A stretch of 64,000 nucleotides of DNA from Hawksworthiomyces lignivorus (taxonomy: Eukaryota > Ascomycota > Sordariomycetes > Ophiostomatales > Ophiostomataceae). Positions 1-8,878 of this stretch are shown here, in pieces. The stretch is taken from NCBI GenBank assembly GCA_002917075.1, contig NTMA01000117.1, positions 55,538-119,537 on the forward strand, in the 5' to 3' direction. Position numbers and translations under genes: made by a program. The notes below the pieces were generated by a model. It did not search any database. It saw only the letters and a list, made by a program, of their open reading frames with translations, and had not been told where the DNA came from. The first letter of the stretch is position 1; the number at the start of each line of letters is the position of its first letter.

Positions 1-1
1 G

Positions 2-762
2 CTGTCTGCAGAGTCTGACCAGAACGTCAGGGTCACCAACCTCCGTCCAGTTGATACTCAAGATGCAGCGTTCTGGTACACATTCAAAGTGCAATGCACA
101 TCTTGTCGCGAGACGCATGCCAACTGGGTCAGCCTGAGTCGGTTTGTATGTTTGCTCCCAGAGATAATTTTTGGACTCCCTATTTTTCGGTGACATCTTG
201 ACGGGTTGCAGGCCTTATATGTGAATTGAGAGAATTGCTAACAGGGCCATTTCCAGGAGCAAAATGAAATGAGTGGCAGCAGAGGCGAAGCAAACTTTGT
301 CTGGAAGTGCAAGAACTGCAAGGTAGCAAAGAGACAGCCAATGCTTTACATGTTCTACGCTGATTTGTATGATCTGCTGACAAACACTGGCTAGAGAGAA
401 TCCTCGGCCACCATTAAGGCTGCAGCAAAGCCGTACGAGCAGACGGAGCCGGCCAAGGCGCAGAGCATCATTGAGTTCGACTGCCGTGGCCTGGAGTTTA
501 CCGAGTTTAAGCCAGAGGTATGGAGACTCAACCAGGCGGGACACAAGGACCTCATCCTTGCAGCCTCTGTCTAATTTCATCTCGCATCTTCCATGGTACA
601 GAACACTGACAGAAGCAGGGAGAGTGGCTCGCAGATGGACTCGAGTCGGGAACCAAGTTTACTGGTATTGACCTCACCGAGGGTGACTGGTTTGACTACG
701 ACGAGAAGGCCGGTGAGGAGGTGAGCATTGTTGGCCAGAAGTGGGAAATTCGGCGTGCTTGA
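2..762 (+). CDS. CXXC zinc-binding protein, UPF0587/DUF866 (CZIB) family, 5' partial
   Basis: The 3' part of a small zinc-binding protein of the UPF0587/DUF866 family (human C1orf123/CZIB). Four exons were read by hand: 2-145, 257-322, 395-517 and 619-762. All junctions are in phase 0 with GT-AG borders. The visible 158 residues run from NVRVTNLRPV to the stop. They include the first CXXC (VQCTSC), the second CXXC (WKCKNC), the family signature EFDCRGLEF, and the C-terminal DWFDYDEKAGEEV. Human CZIB is about 160 residues, so only a few N-terminal residues lie outside the window. The two CXXC pairs are the expected zinc ligands. The molecular role of the family is poorly known and nothing here adds to it. 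Confidence 0.9.
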
Positions 763-1157
763 GATACGGACTAGAGATATGGGGCGTTTACTTTGGGGTT
801 GACGGAGTGGGCATAGGGCAGTGTATGGTTCTTATCATCATATACGTGAAGATGAATGAGCATGAGAAAGAGGACCAAGAATCCAGCACACTGTGACGCT
901 GAATGCAGGTTCTCCTGCAGAAAAACTGCGTGCTGAGACCCTTACGTTACAGCGGTGTTAGTGTAGTTTGTTCTTCTCTCCACTGGACCACCACCCCACT
1001 GGCCAAATTTTTGTCCACTAGCGGTGAATGCGATTTCTCGAATTTCTGCCGGCCAAAAAAAAAGTCAACAGTCGGAAAGCCCATCGTCCTCCCAACATAT
1101 CTTCCTGATGTAGCCCACAGCGTATCGCACCACACCAAACTACGTACTGAATTTAGT
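763..1157. other. intergenic spacer, CZIB terminator and SNM1 promoter
   Basis: About 395 bp between two genes on the same strand. The SNM1 reading frame stays open upstream to an ATG at 903, but the translated 85 residues show no family similarity and I treat them as leader. No other feature is visible. Confidence 0.5.
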
Positions 1158-1997
1158 ATGGCTGTGGCTACGAATGCAAATGCGGCGCAGCTGCGCTTTC
1201 TGACAGATGCCGCACATCTGCTGCGGCAAACGGCGCCAGAGACATCCGCCTTCCTCATGACTCGAAGAGCGGATCTAGCATCACTTTCGCAATATCAGCA
1301 GCAGCAGCAGCAGGCCGGTGCATCTTCCTCATCTTTGATGACGAAGCTTACGGATGTGCAAAGACAGCACATCTGCACGAGCTGTGGCCACATCCTGATT
1401 CCGGGCAGCAATGGGACGACGTTGACGATTCGACCAGGGCGGTCAACAGTACGCAACAAGAAGGAGAAGACGAAGAAGAGAGAAGAAGATGCAAAAATCA
1501 CACAGCAAACAGAGGACGGACAAGAAAGGAGCCAGGAGAAAAGAGACGAGACGACGGTCACCCAACAGCCAAGGATGCCGCGCACGGAGAAACCGCATGC
1601 TGGAATTCGGAAAGTCTTCACCTGTGGACTCTGCGGACGAGACACCGAAATCGTCCTGCCACCGCCGCCTCCGCTGCCAAAGCACCGGAGAAGGAAGGCA
1701 GCTGCAGCACATAGCAAGACAGCAACTGCTGCCGCCAGCGCGTCAGCATCAAAGACAGCAACTACAAAGACGACAAGCAATGCTACAAATGCAGCCACAG
1801 CTTCAGCTGCAGCTGCGGCGACAACAACAGCACCTGCTACACCAGCCAGCACAAAGACATCGTCTAATGCTAATAGCAAAAAGAGAGCTAAGAACCGAAA
1901 GGCCGGTCTGCTTGCTCTACTTGATAAGAGCAAGGGTTCAGGCAGCGGCGGTGTAGGCGGATTCAACCTGAGCTTTGACGATTTCAGGAAACGGTGA
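1158..1997 (+). CDS. SNM1: RNase MRP protein subunit SNM1 (Rpr2/Rpp21 family)
   Basis: A zinc-ribbon protein of the Rpr2/Rpp21/SNM1 family, the RNA-binding subunit of RNase MRP (rRNA processing, nucleolus). I start at the internal ATG at 1158 because the family begins with an N-terminal helix of the type QLRFLTDAAHLLRQTAPETS followed by AFLMTRR, which begins about 11 residues after this Met. The product is 279 residues with no intron. The four zinc ligands are C73 and C76 (CTSCGHILIPG) and C156 and C159 (CGLCGRDTEIVL). Between the two pairs lies a Lys/Glu-rich insert of roughly 80 residues, much longer than in single-domain Rpr2 proteins. The C-terminal third is Ala/Thr/Ser/Lys-rich and probably disordered. 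The family assignment is firm. SNM1 rather than Rpp21 is inferred from the N-terminal helix. Confidence 0.83.
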   Translation: MAVATNANAAQLRFLTDAAHLLRQTAPETSAFLMTRRADLASLSQYQQQQQQAGASSSSLMTKLTDVQRQHICTSCGHILIPGSNGTTLTIRPGRSTVRNKKEKTKKREEDAKITQQTEDGQERSQEKRDETTVTQQPRMPRTEKPHAGIRKVFTCGLCGRDTEIVLPPPPPLPKHRRRKAAAAHSKTATAAASASASKTATTKTTSNATNAATASAAAAATTTAPATPASTKTSSNANSKKRAKNRKAGLLALLDKSKGSGSGGVGGFNLSFDDFRKR

Positions 1998-2544
1998 GCG
2001 CAGAACAGTCACTGACAGCAGAGAAGGCTGTTTTCAGGCTCTGCGAGTCACAGATACGGGTCTCCTATGGCCTGCTACTAGTGAGCTGGTCGTAGTCTGT
2101 GGGTCGCATGTACAGGCTGCGACCATGCTAGCGAGCTAGCTTTTCCACTGCATAGTACTCGTACGAGCACATGTATGCACCTATGGGAGATCTGCCTCGT
2201 GGTGCTGTAGCAGCAGCCTACCAGAATCGACCAGTGGCGGCCACTATTGCCTAGAAGCTTCGGGAATGACTCCAAAAGGCACGGATGAGTAAAAGGCTAT
2301 CCGCCTTGTCCCAGTGGAGGGGCCGCCCCCCAGCTTATAAACGTCACACTGCTTAGAAGGGCCCCCCGCCGCGCGCGCTGCAGGAAATTTTTCACTTATC
2401 AGTTGAACCCCTCCAAAAGTTTTTTTGCGATAACAAATCCGGTCGCTTATACCAACAGCAAGAAGCAGTCTCACTCACCCAAAGAGTACTTGCGCCCGAC
2501 GGCATCTTGACATATTCAGTTTATTTTTCTTGCTTCATTCCATA
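1998..2544. other. intergenic spacer, SNM1 terminator and ZPR1 promoter
   Basis: A 547 bp spacer. It holds a very GC-rich patch around 2359-2384 and a short T-rich leader immediately before the ZPR1 start. I see no gene, RNA or repeat. Confidence 0.5.
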
Positions 2545-4233
2545 ATGTCTCCCAAGGAGGAATCCACCACTACGGCCGACCAGATCTTCGAGTCCATTGG
2601 CAACCAGGTCGAGCAGGTTGCGCCGACTGCAGGCGGCGACCAGCAGAATGACGACGATGGCCGCGTCGTTGAAGAGATTGAGTCTCTCTGCATGAACTGC
2701 CATGAAAATGTACGTCTTTCTTCTTCTGCCTCTTCTAGTATTTCCTTTTCTGTTTTTTGTCTTCATTTTTCCAATTTTTTTTTTCTTTTTGTTTAAGATA
2801 GGTTTGCTAACTCCACTTTTTAATAGGGCGTCACTCGTCTCCTGCTTACACGAATCCCCTACTTCCGCGAAGTGATCATCATGTCCTTCTCGTGCGACCA
2901 CTGCGGTTTCCAGAACAACGAGATCCAGGCGGCCGGCTCCGTCCAGCCGCGCGGCACTCACTACGAGCTGCGCCTGACTTCGCTGAACGACTTCTCGCGC
3001 CAGGTCGTCAAGGCCGACACCGCCACTGCCAAGTTCGTCGAGCTCGACATTGAGATCCCCGCGGGCCGGGGCCAGCTCACCAACGTCGAGGGCCTGTTGC
3101 GTGGCATCGTCGACGACCTGGCCATGGACCAGGGCGCCCGCAAGGAGCAGCAGCCCGAGGTGTGGACCAAGATCGACGAGATCCTGACGCGCGCCAACGC
3201 CATGCTCGCCGGCGAGGCGTTCCCCTTCCGCGTGAGCCTGGACGACCCAGCCGGCAACAGCTGGATCGCGCCCGACCTGCACGACGGCGTGGGCCAGTGG
3301 GAGAAGCGCGAGTTCCTGCGCACGCCGGAGCAGAACGAGGCGCTGGGGCTGGTGGACACAGAAGCCGCCACGGAGGAAGCCGGCACCACGACGGCGTCGA
3401 CGGGCCTGCCGCTGTCGGGATCCGACGGCGTGATCCCGCTGGGCGGCCAGGGCCGGCTCGACGACAACGACGACATCATTCCCAACGAGGTGTACACGTT
3501 CCCAGCGAGCTGCCCGGGCTGCATGCACCCGTGCGTGACGCACATGAAGATGGTGGACATTCCGCACTTCCAGCAGGTCGTGCTGATGAACACGCAGTGC
3601 GACCACTGCGGCTACCGGTCCAACGACGTCAAGACGGGCGGCGCCATCCCGGCCCGCGGCAAGCGCATCACCGTGGCCGTGCGCACCGCCGAGGACCTGG
3701 CCCGCGACATCCTCAAGAGCGAGAGCTGCGCCCTCGCCTGCCCCGAGCTCAACCTGTCCGTCAACCCGGGCACCCTGGGTGGCCGCTTCACCACCGTCGA
3801 GGGCCTGCTGTCCCAGGTGCGCGACGACCTGCGCAACCAGATCTTTGAGACGGGCGACGGCGTCGGCGGCGTCAAGTCCGCAGCCGCCGCCGCCGCGGGC
3901 GCCACCAACGCCGGCGGCGACTCGCTCAGCAGCGACGAGAAGACGCGGTGGACCAACTTCTTTGCGGGCCTCGACGACGCCATCGCCGGCCGCCGGCCCT
4001 TTTCTGTCGTGCTCGAGGACCCGCTGGCCAGCTCGTACGTGCAGAGCCTGGCGGACGACCCGCGCCAGCCCGACGCCCAGATGACCGTCGAGGAGTACGA
4101 CCGCACCGACGAGGAGGAGGAGGAGCTCGGCCTCAAGGACATGAAGACCGAGGGCTACGAGGGCGAGGCCGAGGCCAACAGCGCCGCCGCCGCCGCCGCC
4201 GCCGCCGCGAAGACCGAGGAGGACAAGTCATAG
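2545..4233 (+). CDS. ZPR1: Zinc finger protein ZPR1
   Basis: ZPR1, an essential eukaryotic zinc-finger protein that binds eEF1A and acts in its folding and in growth signalling. Exon 1 is 2545-2709 and exon 2 is 2827-4233. The 117-bp intron starts GTACGT and ends TAG. The product is 523 residues (yeast Zpr1 is 486). The duplicated C-x2-C-x(n)-C-x2-C architecture is plain: finger 1 uses C49, C52, C78 and C81; finger 2 uses C284, C287, C313 and C316. Each is followed by an alpha/beta domain with the motifs GRGQLTNVEGLL and GGRFTTVEGLL. The intron splits finger 1 between its two cysteine pairs. An alanine run and an acidic tail end the protein. The start is chosen at MSPKEEST, the first ATG of the exon. 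Confidence 0.95.
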
Positions 4234-4745
4234 AAGGACACGCGTAACGAATGAGAGGGTATAGAAAAAGAGATATGCATTTGTATATGAGATGGACGTG
4301 GGGCAATCATAAAAAAGGAGCTGAAGAGCAATGAGGCAGGGTTATGAGTTTTTTTCTTTTTCTTTCTTCTTTTAGAGCCGAGCAATGAGAGGCAAAATGG
4401 ACATTTGAGGAAACTGTATTTTTTAGAGTACATGATGTAGTTCACATCTTCTGCCGCTGCTGTTTAGATGTCGACATCACGGAAGCAACACGAGAGAAAC
4501 AAAAGAGATGAAATACGTATTAGTCTATTACCATTTCGCCAATGCTATGATATAAACAGTAAAAAGATACAACGTAAATGAAGATTCCGCGAGATATGCA
4601 AGAGACTTGAGACCTGCGTGCGTCGTGCAACATTAACGAAGGTCAAAAAAAAAAAAAAGGAAGAGTATGCACTGCAAAAAAACAAGCGATGCAAACGCCA
4701 ATTTCCTGCACCCCGGATCGCCCATTTGGTCGGCCCCTGCCGTAT
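4234..4745. other. convergent intergenic spacer between ZPR1 and SPT2
   Basis: Shared 3' flanks of two convergent genes. The sequence is A-rich with short homopolymers, including an A run near 4645. No additional gene is visible. Confidence 0.5.
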
Positions 4746-6151
4746 TCAACGCCGTGATGAGGAAGAAGACCCACCCCGCAGCAGCTGCTGCTTCCGCCGC
4801 TCCTTCTCCAGCTTGAGCCGCTGCTCCAGGGCCTCCTGCTCGGCGTCCTCGCGTCGCGCCTGCCGCTCGGCGCGGCGCTCCTCCTCGTCGATATCCGACA
4901 GACCGGCCTCCATGTCGGATTCGTCTTCCTCCTCCTCCTCGTAGTCGTCGTAGTAGCCCCGGCCGCGTCCATAGCCGCCGCCGCCACCGCCGCCTGCTTC
5001 CTCTGGCTCGTCTTCATCGTAGTCGATAAAGTCGTCCATGTCGTCGTCGTAGTCATCGTTGTAGCGCGACCGCCGCGGATTGCCAAACGGTATGCGCGGC
5101 GCGTCGTCGCGGCGGGATCCGCCTGACCGCCCCGCGGCTCCTCCACCGGTAGCCGACGACGACGATGTCGGCCGCGGCCGCGCTGTGCCCTGGTAGCCCG
5201 TCGTGGCCGTGGCCGCCTTCTTGGGCCGCTGCTTCTCTTCTTCCTTTGCAGCCGCACCAGCGGCCGGTCTCCGCCGCGCCGCACTCGCGCCCGCACCGGC
5301 ACCTACACTCGGTCCCGTCTTGCCGTTGGCTGCGGCGGCTGGGCCTCGCGCTCCATTGCGTGCCGCACCGTTTACGCCGCCTCGCGCATCTCGTGAGTCT
5401 CGCGAGTCTCGCGCCATCGCTCCGCCTCCTCGGCTGCCCAGCGGCGGCCGGCTGCCCAGTGGCCGCATGCCATTGCCTCGCTTGACGGGTCCATCGTCTG
5501 CCTTGCTCAGCTGGCGCTCTCGCTTGGTCGGTCCCTTTTCTATCGGCTTGTGCTGAATCTTGCCCATCTGGCCCATGGCGGCCTGGTTCGCCTTGGCCCG
5601 CTCCATGATCTCGAGATACGACCCTTTCTTGGGCGGAACCTTGGGAGCCGATGTCGAGGATGGTGTTGCGGTGGCAGCGGTGCTGTTGTTGGCCATTCGC
5701 GCAGAGGTTCCGTTTCGGCTGGCAGCGCTCCCCCGCAGAGGCGGCCGCGACGACAACGAACCGCCCCCCGGTCGCCGCGCGTCAGAAGACGCGGCGGATG
5801 GTCGGCTCACCGAGGAGCTGGCTCGCACATCTGTTGGCGCACGCGACGTCGTTGTGCTACCCCTTCTATCCCCGTTCCGATCCCCGTTTCGATCTCCATT
5901 CCGATCCCGGCCGTTTACGAGCGTTGTCGACGTTGTGGTCGTCGCCGGCGTCGTCCGTGGTGTTTTCAGTGCTGGCCCTCGAGGCAGCTCATTTTCGGCT
6001 TTGCGCTTTGGCGGCAGCGACGAGACCGGGGCCTTGGTGCCGGTCTCGTCGCCATTGATCTGCGCAAGCAGGTCGCCGATCTGGGGGAAAACTGATTAGA
6101 CATAGCGTAGGAGAAGAGTCATATCCAGGAGGAGAGAGGGCAACGTACCAT
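4746..6151 (-). CDS. SPT2: SPT2 chromatin protein
   Basis: Histone chaperone-like SPT2, which binds H3-H4 and DNA and suppresses cryptic transcription. The diagnostic part is the C-terminal SPT2 domain: acidic DDYEEEEEDESDMEAGLSDI followed by a basic/acidic helix rich in ERR and EKERRKQ. This is the H3-H4-binding region. Exon 2 is 6080-4746, open throughout, and starts at a CCCCCAG acceptor with IGDLLAQINGDE. The only start that fits is an ATG at 6151-6149 directly followed by GTACGT, so exon 1 supplies the initiator Met alone. The product is 445 residues. The middle is Gly/Ala/Arg/Ser-rich and disordered, with DSRDSRD and RNGDRNGD repeats. It diverges from the P2 gene. Family confidence is high; confidence in the one-codon exon is moderate. 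Confidence 0.88.
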
Positions 6152-6963
6152 CTTGGATGAGTTGCAAGGCGGTCAGGGTCCGCACGGGCAGCCCTTGATT
6201 CGTTATCGCTAGAGGCGTACCTCTCTTCCTGGGCAGATCAAGCGTCTGTCAAGAGACAGACCAAGTGACACATCTGAAAAGATTTCGATGGGGTGATGGA
6301 AGAGAAAAATAGGTTTAGTGTCGAAATACTGGCCAAAAGGCAAGCGGGGCAGGGGGAAGAATGGGAGGTCAGGTGGCAAGAAAAAAGAAGCGCGATAGAG
6401 TGCGATAGAGATGGAAGATTACTCGTAGTTTTTGAGAGGAGAGCCGGGGACAGGTTAGTTGGAAAGATTTGTGAAGACGAAAGAGGGCCACCCAAAAGAA
6501 AAAAGGCTATTAAGACCTGAGCGAAGACTGGCGCGTGTAAAATACGACGTCAGATTCGCTGGATAAGAACAAAAGAAGAAAGGGGAACAGTGACGGTCCC
6601 GTGTCGGCGGTAAATCACTGGCTGGGCTGAGCTGGGCTGGGCTGCGAGGATGAGGCGGATGCAGTGAGAGTGAGGGACAGCCAGGGAGATCAGAGAGAGA
6701 CTGAGAGACTGAGAGAGAGAGCCTGGGCTGAAAGCGGGCTGCAGAAGATCGAGTGTGACTGAAAGAGAAATTATATGGGGTGGTAAACAGGAGAAGGTTC
6801 TTAGTGCAAGCCTAGGGGAGGACTGGTGCACGTATCTTACTTTGTTGTACGTAAAGTAAAGCGCTGTGGAAAGTGAAGGAAATTGGCTGTTGGCCTTCTT
6901 CTTTTTTCGATGGGGCCTCTTTCAGTTCCCCAAATATTGGATTGTCGCGATCTCGACAAGATG

Positions 6964-6979
6964 ATTGGCTCTAGCCAAT
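6964..6979. promoter_or_regulatory. Perfect inverted CCAAT repeat upstream of P2
   Basis: ATTGGCT, two bases, then AGCCAAT: two CCAAT boxes facing away from each other in a 16-bp palindrome, about 520 bp upstream of the P2 start. CCAAT boxes bind the HAP/CBF complex in ascomycetes. Its use here is inferred. Confidence 0.4.
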
Positions 6980-7337
6980 TAACGCGAGTAATGGCCCCGT
7001 TACCAGCATACATTTAGTCTCATGCTTTTATTCAAAAACGATAGGCGTCTAGCCCGCAATGCCCCTCTATCCAGAAACTATCACATGACCACAGTGGATC
7101 CTTTAGGGCTTTCTTGCAAACCTAGTTTTGTGTGGGTGAAAAAGTTCGATGAATTTCCCGCTTTTTTTTCTGAAGCGCATCCAATTCTTCTAGACAACAC
7201 TCCTTCGAAGAAATACCACATCCACCCCAACCTTCGCAACCTTTTTCTTCTGAACCCGAAGATTCAGTCTCCGCCCAAAACTCGCGGTTAAACCGATTGA
7301 AATCTCGTGTTCTTTTCCCACAAACACATCAACCACT

Positions 7338-7476
7338 GTACGTTTGCAGCCTGAACTTGCTGTTCAGATCACCACCCTGGTGTGAGGTGATTTGCCAGGA
7401 TTGAAATCGGCGGAGGGGCAGTTGGCATCGGCTCTAGAAGGATCGAAAGGCTAACATATATTTTCTCCCCCGGCAG
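7338..7476 (+). other. Predicted 5' UTR intron of the P2 gene
   Basis: A GTACGT donor at 7338, a CTAAC branch site at 7451-7455 and a CAG acceptor at 7474-7476, 8 bp before the P2 ATG. The 139-bp spacing and the close fit to fungal consensus support a leader intron, a common arrangement in ribosomal protein genes. Not confirmed by any transcript. Confidence 0.5.
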
Positions 7477-7484
7477 TTATCAAA

Positions 7485-7900
7485 ATGAAGCACCTCGCAG
7501 CTTACCTTCTGCTCGGCCTCGGCGGCAACACCTCCCCCTCTGCCTCGGACATCAAGGAGGTTCTTGAGTCTGTCGGCATTGAGGCTGACGACAGCCGCCT
7601 GAGCACCCTCATCAGCGAGCTGAAGGGCAAGGACATCAACGAGCTCATCGCTGAGGGCAGCGCCAAGCTCGCCTCTGTCCCGTCTGGCGGTGCTGGCGGC
7701 GCTGCCGCTGCCGGTGGTGCCGCTGCCGGCGGCGCTGCTGCCGCCGAGGAGGCCAAGGAGGAGGCCAAGGAGGAGGGTATGTCTTGTTCCCCCTTGCCGC
7801 TAGTGCAGCAGTTTTCTTCTTCTTCGCATGCTAACCACTGTTCACCTGTACAGAGAAGGAGGAGTCCGACGACGACATGGGCTTCGGTCTGTTCGACTAA
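7485..7900 (+). CDS. RPP2: 60S acidic ribosomal protein P2
   Basis: P2 stalk protein of the large ribosomal subunit, which dimerises with P1 and recruits elongation factors through its C-terminal tail. Exon 1 is 7485-7776 and exon 2 is 7854-7900. The 77-bp intron begins GTATGT and ends CAG. The product is 112 residues, the usual size. Exon 1 gives the N-terminal helical dimerisation domain ([15 protein letters not shown], then [17 protein letters not shown]) and the Ala/Gly hinge. Exon 2 gives the conserved tail [25 protein letters not shown] separates P2 from P1. The intron cuts the acidic region just before the factor-binding tail, so an intron-retained transcript would lose it. Confidence 0.96.
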
Positions 7901-8878
7901 GCGGCTTCTTCACAGGGCTTCCAACACCGCAGATTCATGTGCCGCCAGCTACGAAACTAGTTTCTTTCGCAAGGGACCGCTTTCATCTTGGGAATTGGCC
8001 GTGCGCCGGAGACTCTTCGGAATTTCAAAAGGGAAAGGGGCGGCCTTCGTCTGCAGGGTCCGTCAATTTACACATGGGATTTGGGGGGATCTGGCGTTGA
8101 TGGCTACATACCGGCTAAAACAAAAAGAAGTACAACGAAAACGATGCAGTGGCCTTGCTTTATGGGTGCATCTGGGGTTGTCTCCTGCTAGAATATAAGA
8201 AATCAAAAAAAGTGGAAACGAAAAGGTTCTGGTATTCAATCAGAGATCCGTCAGTGATAAACTGCGAGTGTTCTGTGCTCCGCCCATAATCCATAATAAT
8301 ACTCCGTAATAATACAGCTCTGCTCTGTTTTGACAGTGGCATGAATCTTGCCAAGTCATCGTGTCACGTGCATTAGGCGCTAGAGCCTCTGCATAACATA
8401 AGCGGAAATTAATTGGCCAAGCCGTTTATAGTGCCGCGACTTCGTTGCTCGCGGCAACGACACAGACGCGCTGATTGGCTGACTGCTGCCCATTCAAAAT
8501 AATACTGGGCCTCATAATGCAAACATTCCCCCCAAAATAATACACACCCAACGAACAGGTAGGGATGCCAGGGGAGAAAGCATAACAATTAATCGTTCTC
8601 TTCCTTTTCCCTAGCTTCTTTTTCTTTTCCTCTTTTTGGTTTTTTTTTTCTTCATATTCAGCTTCTACAACCAGTTGTTTGGGGATTCCGACCCAACTAT
8701 CTTTCGACCAGCATCATTATTGTCGTTACGACCTAATCTCATACATCTTCGTGTTTACTTGGATCCTATCACAACACGAGACCAGAATACGCCCAGCAAC
8801 AGCTTAAAGTCAACAGACAAGACGAACAACAACACCGAAACGACGCTTATACGATAATACACCACAGCCAACGCTCAC
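7901..8878. other. P2 terminator and MPS1 promoter
   Basis: A 978-bp spacer. It holds a TACTCCGTA motif at 8300-8308, a TCACGTG box at 8364-8370, CCAAT-like sequences near 8412 and 8473, and a strongly pyrimidine-rich tract around 8594-8655 that fits the MPS1 5' leader. No gene seen. Confidence 0.5.

Larger units (their letters stand above)
6152..7484. other. divergent promoter region, SPT2 and P2
   Basis: A 1.3 kb divergent promoter. The part next to SPT2 is purine-rich on + (its leader is pyrimidine-rich on its own strand), with GAGA/GACT-type simple sequence around 6690-6722 and GGCTG repeats around 6622-6645. A perfect CCAAT inverted repeat lies at 6964-6979. A probable 5' UTR intron of the P2 gene lies at 7338-7476. 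A short open frame near 7022-7291 shows no family similarity. Confidence 0.5.

Noticed and set aside
903..1157. Upstream ATG extending SNM1 by 85 residues
   Set aside because: The extension has no family similarity, while the internal ATG at 1158 gives the expected N-terminal helix.
1295..1966. Long minus-strand open frame opposite SNM1
   Set aside because: It is antisense to a real gene and its composition follows from low-complexity codons; no motifs.
7098..7125. TAGGG-type ribosomal protein promoter element upstream of P2
   Set aside because: Only partial matches to known telobox or HomolE-like elements; not enough to call.
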